The notes under the pieces: generated by a model
Databases searched by the model: none
Told to the model about the DNA's origin: nothing
Seen by the model: only the letters and a program-made list of their open reading frames with translations
Source: a bacterium
Lineage (GTDB): Bacteria; Desulfobacterota; Binatia; DP-6
DNA length: 64,000 nt
Direction: 5' to 3'
Assembly: GCA_026129405.1 (NCBI GenBank)
Contig: JAHCID010000003.1
Span: 185,257 to 249,256 of the forward strand
Program-made: the position numbers and the translations under genes
Shown here: piece after piece, positions 37,521-45,693 of the stretch
Numbering within the stretch: the stretch's first letter is position 1
Layout: each line of letters opens with the position of its first letter

Positions 37521-37530
37521 GCGGCGTGCG

Positions 37531-38520
37531 TCAGGCGGGCGCCGGAGATGGTCCGCCCGGCAGACCGGGCTCGTTCGCGCTCGCCGCCGGGGCCAGCTCG
37601 CCGAGGAACTCGAGCAGCCAGCGGTTCACCAGGTCGGGCCGCTCCTGCTGCACCCAGTGCCCGGAGTCGGGCACGTAGCGCACGTCGATCCCGCCGGGTA
37701 CGAGCGGCTCGAGACCGAAGGTCAGCTCCTTGCCGAGCGCGACGTCCTGCTCGCCCCAGATGAGCATCGTCGGGCAGGTGATCTTCGGCCAGTCGTCGAA
37801 CGTGCGACGCGGCGGCGGCAGCTCGCGGTCGCCGTGCAGGAAGCGGCGTACGAACGCGGGCAGGGCGGCCTGGGCGTTCGGGTCGCGGAACGCCGCGCGG
37901 TAGTAGTTGATCGCGCTGCGCAGCGCGCCGGCGTGGCTCGCGGCGTCACGCAGCCGCTGCACGTCCTCGTCGTTGATCGCCTCCTTCTGGATCGCCGACT
38001 GGCGGACGGCGTTGCCGACCGGCCAGGCGTGCTGGAGGCCCATGAGGAACTCGGGCAGCCACGGGATCTGGAAGAAGAACATGTACCAGCTGCGCGCGAG
38101 CTGACGCAGGTTACCCTGGAAGTGCTGCGCGAGCACCGCCGGATGCGGGCAGTTCATGACCACGAGCTTGCGCGTCATCGCGGGGCGCTCCATCGCGAAC
38201 GTCCAGGCGACGCCGCCGCCCCAGTCGTGCCCGACGATCACCGCGCGCTCCTGGCCGAAGGCGCGGATGATGCCTTCGACGTCGGCCACCAGCTCGTCGA
38301 TCGCGTAGGCGGCCACCTGGGCCGGCTTCTCGCTCTCGTTGTAGCCGCGGAGGTCCGGCGCCACGACCGTGAAATGGGGCGCCAGCGCGGCGATCTGATG
38401 CCGCCAGGAGTACCAGAACTCCGGAAAGCCGTGCAGGAGGACGACCAGCGGTCCGCTGCCGTCGACGACGCAGTGGAGGCGGACGCCGTTGGTCTCGATC
38501 GTACGGTGCTGCAGGGGCAT
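37531..38520 (-). CDS. Epoxide-hydrolase-type alpha/beta hydrolase
   Basis: A 329-residue alpha/beta hydrolase. The oxyanion motif is LLHGFPEFWYSWRHQI, the nucleophile is Asp in VGHDWGGGVAWTFAM (Asp rather than Ser, as in epoxide hydrolases and haloalkane dehalogenases), the acid is Asp in IWGEQDVAL and the His is in PDSGHWVQQERP. A lid region with several Tyr follows. Epoxide hydrolase is favoured by HGFPEFWYSW. It is convergent with the transglycosylase gene. Confidence 0.9.
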   Translation of the reverse strand: MPLQHRTIETNGVRLHCVVDGSGPLVVLLHGFPEFWYSWRHQIAALAPHFTVVAPDLRGYNESEKPAQVAAYAIDELVADVEGIIRAFGQERAVIVGHDWGGGVAWTFAMERPAMTRKLVVMNCPHPAVLAQHFQGNLRQLARSWYMFFFQIPWLPEFLMGLQHAWPVGNAVRQSAIQKEAINDEDVQRLRDAASHAGALRSAINYYRAAFRDPNAQAALPAFVRRFLHGDRELPPPRRTFDDWPKITCPTMLIWGEQDVALGKELTFGLEPLVPGGIDVRYVPDSGHWVQQERPDLVNRWLLEFLGELAPAASANEPGLPGGPSPAPA

Positions 38521-38587
38521 CCGACGTCTGCTACCGGCGGCTCGCCGCACCTGTCAAACCGCGTCGGCCTGCGGTATGGACCCGCGC

Positions 38588-39361
38588 ATGTCGTACGAGT
38601 TCATCGGCTGGGAGCAGCGGGACCACGTCGTCACGGTCACGATCAACCGGCCGGAGGTGATGAACAGCCTCCACCCGGACGCCAACGAGGAGCTGTCGCA
38701 GGCGTGGGATCGCTTCGCGGCGGACGACGACCTCTGGGTGGGCATCCTCACCGGTGCGGGCGAGAAGGCGTTCTCGGCCGGCAACGACCTCAAGTGGACG
38801 GCGCAGCACGGCATGCCGCGCGTACCGCGCTCGGGCTTCGGCGGGCTCACGGCCCGCTTCGACCTGTGGAAGCCGATCATCGCGGCGGTGAACGGCTTCG
38901 CGCTCGGCGGCGGCCTCGAGATCGCGCTCGCCTGCGACGTCATCGTCGCCGCGGAGCACGCGACGCTCGGGCTGCCCGAGCCGCGCGTCGGGCTGCTCGC
39001 CGCCGCCGGCGGCGTGCACCGGCTGCCGCGCCACGTCCCGCTCAAGGTGGCGATGGGCATGATGCTGACCGGCAAGCCGATCACCGCGGCGGAGGGCCAG
39101 CGTCTCGGGCTCGTCAACGAGGTGGTGCCGAAGGGCGAGCTCCTGGCGACGGCGCAGCGTTGGGCCGCGACCATCGCCGAGTGCTCGCCGCTCTCCGTGC
39201 AGGCGACGAAGCAGGCGGCATACCAAGGGCTCGGGCGGCCGCTCGCGGAGGCGTTGACCGGCGACTATCCGGCGGTGGGACGCCTGTGGGCGAGCGAGGA
39301 CGCGATCGAGGGCCCGCGCGCGTTCGCCGAGAAGCGCAAGCCGCAGTGGAAGGGCAGGTGA
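38588..39361 (+). CDS. Enoyl-CoA hydratase/isomerase family protein
   Basis: A 257-residue crotonase. The oxyanion stretches are AGEKAFSAGNDLKW and NGFALGGGLEIALACD, with the first Glu kept, and the second site is GLPEPRVGLLAAAGGVHRLP, where a Glu is also present. CaiD-like or short-chain hydratase activity is plausible. ATG 38588 is chosen because homology begins at MSYEF; ATG 38576 is four residues longer. It is divergent from the epoxide hydrolase. Confidence 0.9.
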   Translation: MSYEFIGWEQRDHVVTVTINRPEVMNSLHPDANEELSQAWDRFAADDDLWVGILTGAGEKAFSAGNDLKWTAQHGMPRVPRSGFGGLTARFDLWKPIIAAVNGFALGGGLEIALACDVIVAAEHATLGLPEPRVGLLAAAGGVHRLPRHVPLKVAMGMMLTGKPITAAEGQRLGLVNEVVPKGELLATAQRWAATIAECSPLSVQATKQAAYQGLGRPLAEALTGDYPAVGRLWASEDAIEGPRAFAEKRKPQWKGR

Positions 39362-39377
39362 CGGCCGTCGCGCCGCC

Positions 39378-40502
39378 GTGCGTCTCCTCTTCCTCAATCT
39401 GAACAAGAGCGTCGCCTTCGGCGGGATCGAGCGCTGGATGCTCGACACTGCGGAAGGCCTCGCCGCGCGCGGACACACGAGCGTACTCTCGGGACGGCCC
39501 GACGTGCCGTGGCTCGAGGTCGCGCGCCGCCGCGGCCTCACGGTGCGCGCCGACGCGCGCGGCACCTGGGCGCGGCGCCTGCTGCGGGTGCGCGAGGCGA
39601 TGGTGGCCGAGCGGCCCGACGTCGTCGTCGTGAAGGGCAAGAAGCTGGGACGCATGGCCGCGTGGGCGCGCGCGACCGGCGCGCCGGGCCGGGTCGCGAT
39701 GATGTTCGGGCTGACGCACGAGCTCGACGCCGGCCGCTGGATCGACCGCGTCACCTGGCGCGGCTGCGACGCCGGCATCGTGCTCGCGCACGGCGCGGCG
39801 CGCTGGTACGCCGACGCGGGGTTCGGGCCGCGGGAGAAGCTGCACGTCCTGTGGAAGGGCGTCGACCTGCCGCGCTTCGACGTCGCGCCGGCCGACGCCG
39901 CGACGGTGCGCGCCGAGATCGGTGTCGGCCCGGACACGCTGATGGTCGGCACGGTCGGCCGCCTCGCGTGGCAGAAGGGGCTCGACCGCCTGTTCACCGC
40001 GATCGGCCTGCTGCGGGAGCGCCTTCCCGACGCGAAGTTCGTCGTCGTCGGCGGCGGGGGCGACGCGCCGATCGTCGAGGCCGCGGCGGCGGAGCTGGGC
40101 GACCGCGTGCGCCTGCTCGGCCCGCGCGAGGACGTGCCCCGCGTCCTCGCCGCGCTCGACGTCGTGGTGCTGCCGTCGCGCTTCGAGGTGATGTCGCAGA
40201 CGACGCTCGAGGGCATGGCCGCGGGACGCGCCGTCGTGTCGACGCGCACGATGGGCGCCGACGAGGCGATCGAGGACGGCACCAGCGGTGTCCTCGTCCC
40301 GGTCGACGACCCGCCGGCGCTCGCGGACGCGGTCGCCGCGCTGGCCGCCGACCCGGCGCGGCGTGCGGCACTCGGCGCGGCGGCGCGGCGGCGCGTCGAG
40401 ACGCACTTCACGCTGCCGCGGATGCTCGACCGCTGCGAGCGGATCTTCGCCGCGGTCGCGGCCGATCGCCCGGCTCAGCTCTCCTTGGCGCGCGAGACGT
40501 AG
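39378..40502 (+). CDS. Glycosyltransferase family 4 protein
   Basis: A 374-residue GT-B glycosyltransferase. The N-terminal domain has FLNLNKSVAFGGIERWMLD. The C-terminal nucleotide-sugar domain has VGTVGRLAWQKGLDRLF and the E-x7-E motif in SRFEVMSQTTLEGMAAG. It likely transfers a sugar to a lipopolysaccharide core or other glycan in the cytoplasm. It starts at GTG 39378 without an obvious ribosome-binding site, and its last 28 bp overlap convergent efp. Confidence 0.9.
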   Translation: MRLLFLNLNKSVAFGGIERWMLDTAEGLAARGHTSVLSGRPDVPWLEVARRRGLTVRADARGTWARRLLRVREAMVAERPDVVVVKGKKLGRMAAWARATGAPGRVAMMFGLTHELDAGRWIDRVTWRGCDAGIVLAHGAARWYADAGFGPREKLHVLWKGVDLPRFDVAPADAATVRAEIGVGPDTLMVGTVGRLAWQKGLDRLFTAIGLLRERLPDAKFVVVGGGGDAPIVEAAAAELGDRVRLLGPREDVPRVLAALDVVVLPSRFEVMSQTTLEGMAAGRAVVSTRTMGADEAIEDGTSGVLVPVDDPPALADAVAALAADPARRAALGAAARRRVETHFTLPRMLDRCERIFAAVAADRPAQLSLARET

Positions 40503-41047
40503 GCGCCGGTCTCGGTGTCGACCTTGATCAGCTCGCCCTCGCTGATGAAGTTCGGCACCTGCACCACGAGGCCGCTCTCCATGGTGGCGGGCTTCAGGAC
40601 GTTGGTGACGGTGGCGGTCTTCAGGCCCGGCGTGGTTTCGACCACGCGCAGGTCGACCGTCTTCGGCAGGCTCACGCCGATCGGCGTGGTCTCGTGGAAC
40701 TCGACTTCGATGCGCGAGTTGGGCGTGAGATAGCCGACGGCGTCGCCGAGCTGCTCCTTGTCGAGGGCGATCTGGTCGAAGGTCTCGGTGTTCATGAAGT
40801 GGTAGTGGTCGCCGTCCTGGTAGAGGAACTCCATGATCTGCTGATCGAGCGTGGCGCGGTCGACCTTGTCCTCCGAGCGGAAGCGGTGCTCGGTCTGGCT
40901 GCCGGCCTTGATGTTGCGCAGCTTCGTCTGGACCATGCCGCGCCAGTTGCCGGGCGTGACGTGCACCACCTGCATGACGCGCCAGAGGGCGCCCTCGTGC
41001 GTGATGGTCATGCCGACGCGGAGCTGGGTGGCGGGGATGAGGGGCAT
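40475..41047 (-). CDS. efp: Elongation factor P with Asn at the tip of the modification loop
   Basis: A 190-residue EF-P with the three barrel domains and the C-terminal signature GVSLPKTVDLRVVETTPG. EF-P relieves ribosome stalling at polyproline. The loop that carries modified Lys34 in Escherichia coli reads TPGNWRGM, so residue 34 is Asn and neither a lysylation nor a rhamnosylation acceptor is present. GGAGG precedes the start. A cupin gene lies about 60 bp upstream on the same strand. Confidence 0.95.
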   Translation of the reverse strand: MPLIPATQLRVGMTITHEGALWRVMQVVHVTPGNWRGMVQTKLRNIKAGSQTEHRFRSEDKVDRATLDQQIMEFLYQDGDHYHFMNTETFDQIALDKEQLGDAVGYLTPNSRIEVEFHETTPIGVSLPKTVDLRVVETTPGLKTATVTNVLKPATMESGLVVQVPNFISEGELIKVDTETGAYVSRAKES

Positions 41048-41108
41048 GGGACGACCTCCTGGAGCGAAGCTGGGAACCCGGCTTGGTACCATCCGGGCCG
41101 CGGGTGGA

Positions 41109-41438
41109 TCAACGCGGGGGCGGCTTCGGGGCCATGGTGACGAGGAGCACGAGCCGTCCGGGGCCGGAGTTGCGTACTCCATGCTCGGAGCCCGCGGGCG
41201 CGCACACGAGATCCCCCGGCCGCACCGTGCGCTCGTCGTCGTCGACGCGGATCGTGCCGCTGCCGTCGAGGACGAAGTAGAGCTTGTCGCCGACGGCATG
41301 GCGATGGCCGGCCTGCTCCTGGCCCGGCTCGAGGCAGTAGGCGTCACAGAAGAGGCCGTCGGTGTCGACGAGACCCACCTTCTGCATCTTGTCGGGGGCG
41401 AAGGCGACACGATCGGGCACGTGGAAGAAGCGCTCCAT
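41109..41438 (-). CDS. Small cupin-domain protein
   Basis: A 109-residue single cupin barrel. Metal-binding residues are visible in QAGHRHAVGDKLYFVLDG (His, His, and a downstream acidic position) and PAGSEHGVRNSG (His). A mannose-6-phosphate-isomerase-like or metal-dependent dioxygenase fold is expected with an unknown ligand. It is read towards efp and diverges from nuoB. Confidence 0.85.
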   Translation of the reverse strand: MERFFHVPDRVAFAPDKMQKVGLVDTDGLFCDAYCLEPGQEQAGHRHAVGDKLYFVLDGSGTIRVDDDERTVRPGDLVCAPAGSEHGVRNSGPGRLVLLVTMAPKPPPR

Positions 41439-41502
41439 CGTGTCCCTCTAGCGCACGACGGCGACCGCTCCCAGGGCCGGAACTGGTCGAAAGCAGTGGT
41501 CT

Positions 41503-41531
41503 TTGACACCGACGCGGGGCGGCGCTACACG
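41503..41531 (+). promoter_or_regulatory. Weak candidate promoter upstream of nuoB
   Basis: TTGACA (41503-41508), a perfect -35 match, is followed after 17 bp by TACACG (41526-41531), only three of six matches to the -10 consensus. If used, the transcript would start only a few bases before the nuoB ATG, which lacks a clear ribosome-binding site, implying a near-leaderless mRNA. Confidence 0.3.
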
Positions 41532-41542
41532 TCGGAAACCTC

Positions 41543-42079
41543 ATGCCGAAGCCGATTGCGACGATTCCCGTCCCGCACATGGCGACGTCGGGGGACGAGG
41601 CGTTGCTCGCCGACGCGGTGGTGGTCACGCAGCTCGACCGCGCCATCGGGTGGGCGCGCAAGTACTCGCTCTTCCCGTATCCGTTCGCGACCGCATGCTG
41701 CGCGATGGAGTTCATGGCGCTCTCGATGTCGCCCTACGACATCGACCGCTTCGGCGCGCTGCTGCCGCGCTTCACGCCGCGCCAGGCCGACCTCCTCATG
41801 GTCATCGGCACGGTGACGATGCGTCAGGCGCCCATCCTGAAGCGGGTCTACGACCAGATGGGCGATCCGAAGTGGGTGATGGCGTTCGGCGCCTGCGCCT
41901 CGACCGGCGGCTTCTACGACAACTACGCGACGCTTCCGGGGATCGACCGCATCGTGCCGGTCGACGTCTACGTCCCCGGCTGTCCGCCGCGTCCGGAAGC
42001 CGTCCTCGACGGCCTCATGGCGCTCCAGCGTCGCATCCAGCGCTCCAAGCAGGAGCTGCGCGCGGGCGACGCCGCCTGA
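41543..42079 (+). CDS. nuoB: NADH-quinone oxidoreductase subunit B
   Basis: A 178-residue complex I subunit that holds terminal cluster N2. The four Cys ligands are in ATACCAMEFMAL, FGACASTGG and VPGCPPRPEA. The N-terminus is shorter than in some proteobacteria. It is followed 10 bp later by nuoF without nuoC, nuoD or nuoE, an unusual arrangement. Confidence 0.96.
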   Translation: MPKPIATIPVPHMATSGDEALLADAVVVTQLDRAIGWARKYSLFPYPFATACCAMEFMALSMSPYDIDRFGALLPRFTPRQADLLMVIGTVTMRQAPILKRVYDQMGDPKWVMAFGACASTGGFYDNYATLPGIDRIVPVDVYVPGCPPRPEAVLDGLMALQRRIQRSKQELRAGDAA

Positions 42080-42089
42080 TCCGCTGCCG

Positions 42090-43394
42090 ATGACCGAGCG
42101 ACTGCTGATGCGCTGCCGGGACATCCCCGGCCTCCGCTCCATCGACACCTACCTCCAGCACGGCGGTTACGAGGCGACGCGGACGGCGTTCGCGAAGTAC
42201 CAGCCGCAGGAGCTGGTGGAGATGGTGAAGGCGTCGAACCTCCGCGGCCGCGGCGGTGCCGGCTTCCCCACCGGGATGAAGTGGGGCTTCCTGCCGAAAC
42301 AGACCGAGAAGCCGGTCTATCTGGCGGTGAACGCCGACGAGAGCGAGCCGGGCACGTTCAAGGATCGCGTCATCATGGAGGAGGATCCCCACCAGCTGCT
42401 CGAGGGGATCATCATCACGGCCTACGCGATCAACTGCCACACCGCGTACATCTACATCCGCGGCGAGATGAAGTACGCGTACGACGTCCTCTGGGAGGCG
42501 ATCCACGAGGCGTATGCGAAGGGCTGCCTCGGGAAGAACATCTTCGGCTCGGGCTTCGACCTCGACGTCGTCGTGCACCGCGGCGCCGGCGCCTACATCT
42601 GCGGTGAGGAGACGGGGCTGCTCGAGTCGCTCGAGGGCAAGCGGGCGTACCCGCGCATCAAGCCGCCGTTCCCCGCGACGCACGGGCTCTTCGGCTGCCC
42701 GACGATCGTCAACAACGTCGAGACCATCGCCTGCGTGCCCCATATCGTCCTGCGCGGCGCCGACTGGTTCCGCTCGATCGGCCCCGAGAAGAGCCCCGGC
42801 CCGAAGCTCTTCTGTGTGTCCGGCCATGTCGTCCGGCCGGGCGTCTACGAGCTGCCGATGGGGACGCCGCTGCGCGAGATCATCTATGACCACTGCGGCG
42901 GCATCCCGAACGGCCGCGTGCTGAAGGGGGTCATCCCCGGCGGCGCCTCGATGCCGATCTTCACCGCCGACGAGATCGACGTCCCGATGGACATGGACTC
43001 GGTGCAGAAGGCCGGGTCGTTCCTCGGCTCCGCCGGCGTCATGGTGATGGACGACAGCGTCTGCATGGTGTGGGCGTGCTACGTCCTCTCGAAGTTCTTC
43101 CACCACGAGTCGTGCGGCCAGTGTACCCCGTGCCGCGAAGGGACGGGGTGGCTCGAGAAGGTCCTGCACGGCCTCGAGTACGGCGGCGGACACGCGAGCG
43201 ATGCCGATCTCCTGCTCAACATCGCCGGCAACATGATGGGCAACACCATCTGCGCGCTCGCCGACGCCGCGGCGATGCCGGTCCGCGCCTTCGTCACCAA
43301 GTTCCGCTCGGAGTTCGAGCAGCACGCCGCGCTCGGCCGCTGTCCGATGCGCCCCGACGCCGCCCCGGAGCCCCGCGCCCATGCCCACGGTTGA
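42090..43394 (+). CDS. nuoF: NADH-quinone oxidoreductase subunit F
   Basis: A 434-residue NADH-binding subunit with FMN and a 4Fe-4S cluster (N3). NADH site: RGRGGAGFPTGMKWGF; FMN site: NADESEPGTFKDR and YICGEETGLLESLEG; cluster N3: ESCGQCTPCREG with a fourth Cys in NTICALADAAAMP. It passes electrons from NADH to NuoG. Its 3' end overlaps nuoG by 14 bp. Confidence 0.97.
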   Translation: MTERLLMRCRDIPGLRSIDTYLQHGGYEATRTAFAKYQPQELVEMVKASNLRGRGGAGFPTGMKWGFLPKQTEKPVYLAVNADESEPGTFKDRVIMEEDPHQLLEGIIITAYAINCHTAYIYIRGEMKYAYDVLWEAIHEAYAKGCLGKNIFGSGFDLDVVVHRGAGAYICGEETGLLESLEGKRAYPRIKPPFPATHGLFGCPTIVNNVETIACVPHIVLRGADWFRSIGPEKSPGPKLFCVSGHVVRPGVYELPMGTPLREIIYDHCGGIPNGRVLKGVIPGGASMPIFTADEIDVPMDMDSVQKAGSFLGSAGVMVMDDSVCMVWACYVLSKFFHHESCGQCTPCREGTGWLEKVLHGLEYGGGHASDADLLLNIAGNMMGNTICALADAAAMPVRAFVTKFRSEFEQHAALGRCPMRPDAAPEPRAHAHG

Positions 43395-44949
43395 GATCGA
43401 CGGCCGCAAGATCGAGGTCGAGGACGGCCGCACGGTCATCGAGGCCGCCGACCAGGCCGGCATCGAGATCCCGCATTACTGCTGGCATCCCGGGCTGTCG
43501 ATCTCGGGCAACTGCCGCATGTGCCTGGTCGAGATCGAGAAGGCGCCGAAGCTCCAGATCGCCTGCAACACGCGCGTCACCGACGGCATGGTGGTGCACA
43601 CGAAGAGCGAGAAGACGACGACGGCGCAGAAGGCCGTCCTCGAGTTCCTGCTCATCAATCACCCGATCGACTGTCCGGTGTGCGACCAGGCGGGCGAGTG
43701 CAAGCTGCAAGAGTACTACATGGACTACGACCGCCAGCGCAGCCGCGTGCCGCTGGGCAACAAGGTCAAGAAGTCCAAGGCGATCCCGATCGGCAAGCAC
43801 GTCATGCTCGATCAGGAGCGCTGCGTGCTCTGCGCACGCTGTACGCGCTTCCTCGACGAGGTCACGCACACGAGCGAGCTCGGCATCTTCCAGCGCGGCG
43901 ACCACAGCGAGATCGATCTCGCACCCGGCAAGACGCTCGACAATCCGTATTCGGCCAACGTCGTCGACATCTGTCCCGTCGGCGCGCTCACCAACCGCGA
44001 CTTCCGCTTCCAGGCGCGCGTCTGGTACCTCGAGCGCACGGAATCGGTATGCGGCGGCTGCGCCAACGGCTGCAACATCGAGATATACCATCGCGAAGGT
44101 CGCATCTTCCGCTTCCAGCCGCGCGCCAACATGGCGGTGAACGACTACTGGATGTGCGACGCCGGTCGATCGTCGGCGTACGGCCTCCAGGGCGAAGGTC
44201 GCCTCCAGCAGGCGCTGCTGCGCGGCGAGGAGGCGTTCGTGCCGACGCTGTGGGCGGACGCGGTCGACGCCGTGGGTCGCCGGCTCGTCGAGACCGCCGA
44301 CCGGCGCGGCGGGCAGGCGATCGGCATCGTCGTCTCGGCGCAGGCCTCGAACGAGGAGATCTTCCTGGCCCGGCGTCTTGCCGGGGCGCTCGGCGCGCGG
44401 CTCGCCGGCGTCTCCGTCTCGCCGGCCGGCGCGTACCATGACGCCTTCCTCATCAAGGCCGACAAGAACCCGAACACGCAGGGACTGCGCGCGCAGGGCG
44501 TCGATCTCGGCGCCGGCGTCGGCGCGCTGACCGAGGCCGCGGGGCGCGGCGAGCTCGAGGCGCTCGTGCTGGTGCGCTCGGACGTACTGGCGGAGACGAC
44601 GGCAGGGCCGGCGCTCGAGACGCTGCCGTATTTGGCGGTGCTCGACAGCGGGCACGTCGCGGAGCTCCAGTACGCGAGCGCCGTGCTGCCGATCGGCACC
44701 TACGCCGAGAGCGACGGCACATTCACGAACCACGCCGGCCGCGTGCAGCGCTTCCAGCGCGCGGTCGCGGCGCCGGGCGAGGCGCGCCCTGGGTGGCAGG
44801 CGCTCGCCGACCTCCTCGCCGTCGTCACCGGGGCGCCGGCGCCGGCAACGGCGGCTGACGTCTTCGCCGCGCTGGCGGCCGAGGGCGGGGCGTTCGCGGG
44901 TCTCGATCACGCCGCCTTGGCGTCGTCGGGCCAGCCGCTGCGAGCCTGA
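43381..44949 (+). CDS. nuoG: NADH-quinone oxidoreductase subunit G, short form
   Basis: A 522-residue subunit, much shorter than the ~900 residues in Escherichia coli. It keeps the 2Fe-2S site (Cys 34 to about 62), the HPIDCPVCDQAGEC site with His ligand, the CVLCARC site with a later CPVG, and the optional N7 site: CGGCANGC followed 27 residues on by a fourth Cys in WMCDAGR. The molybdopterin-like C-terminal domain is heavily truncated. Its end overlaps a degenerate HhH glycosylase reading frame on the other strand. Confidence 0.95.
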   Translation: MPTVEIDGRKIEVEDGRTVIEAADQAGIEIPHYCWHPGLSISGNCRMCLVEIEKAPKLQIACNTRVTDGMVVHTKSEKTTTAQKAVLEFLLINHPIDCPVCDQAGECKLQEYYMDYDRQRSRVPLGNKVKKSKAIPIGKHVMLDQERCVLCARCTRFLDEVTHTSELGIFQRGDHSEIDLAPGKTLDNPYSANVVDICPVGALTNRDFRFQARVWYLERTESVCGGCANGCNIEIYHREGRIFRFQPRANMAVNDYWMCDAGRSSAYGLQGEGRLQQALLRGEEAFVPTLWADAVDAVGRRLVETADRRGGQAIGIVVSAQASNEEIFLARRLAGALGARLAGVSVSPAGAYHDAFLIKADKNPNTQGLRAQGVDLGAGVGALTEAAGRGELEALVLVRSDVLAETTAGPALETLPYLAVLDSGHVAELQYASAVLPIGTYAESDGTFTNHAGRVQRFQRAVAAPGEARPGWQALADLLAVVTGAPAPATAADVFAALAAEGGAFAGLDHAALASSGQPLRA

Positions 44950-45652
44950 GCGGCGCGCGGCCGAGTCGCGCCAGGAGCCACGTTGCGGCGGCGGCATCGG
45001 TGACGCCGAGGCCGCGTAGGACTCGACGCACGTGCGCCGGGGATGCCGCCTCCAGCCGGCGCTCGAGGGCGGCCGCGGCGCCGGCCGGTGCGAGGCGCTG
45101 CGCGAGGGCGCGCAGGGCACCGGCGTCGCCGCCGACGCCGCAGAGGCGGCCGAGGAGCCGCAGCGGAATGGTGGCGACGGCCGCGGCCGGCGGAAACGTG
45201 CGCAGGCTCCGTGCGCAGGGGCACGGCACGCCGAGGGTCAGCAGCCCGTCGAGCGCCGCTGCGGCGCCGGGTTGACTGGCGGCCTGGAGGAGGAGCGCGG
45301 TCGCGAGGTCCTCCCACAGCGACGTCCCGCAGAGGACGCGATCCCTGGCCGGGGCGCGGTCGAGCTGGAGGGCGCGCCGCATGCGCGCGGCGAGCGGCGC
45401 CAGCACCTCGGGCTCGGCGGCGCCGCGGCCGGTCACGCGCAGGACGGCGCCCAGCCGCGCCGGACGCACCGTGAGACGAAAGACCCGTCCGTCGGCCGAC
45501 GCCTCCGCGCGCTCGAGGCGTGCCCCGCGGCCGAGAGGCCAGCGGTACGGCGGCAGGAGCAGCGTCGACGCCGTGAGGAGCGCCGCGCGCGGGGGCAGTG
45601 CTGCCCGCGAGGTGAGGACGATCTCGGCCTGCTCGCGTCTCATGCTGCGCAT
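44825..45652 (-). pseudogene. HhH-GPD DNA glycosylase-like gene, 3' truncated at nuoG
   Basis: The first ~230 of 275 residues resemble an AlkA-like base-excision glycosylase: VLCGTSLWEDLATALLLQAA, then RRVLRGLGVTDAAAATWLLA, matching the helix-hairpin-helix region. The catalytic Asp expected about 15 residues further on is missing. Instead, from about 44960 the frame enters the antisense of nuoG and becomes Arg/Pro-rich. The homology stops within about 10 bp of the nuoG stop codon, so the gene appears truncated and inactive. An alternative is a diverged but functional protein. Confidence 0.5.
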
Positions 45653-45693
45653 CTGCGCGACGGCGTTGACTTCACGGGAACGCGCCGTCCATA

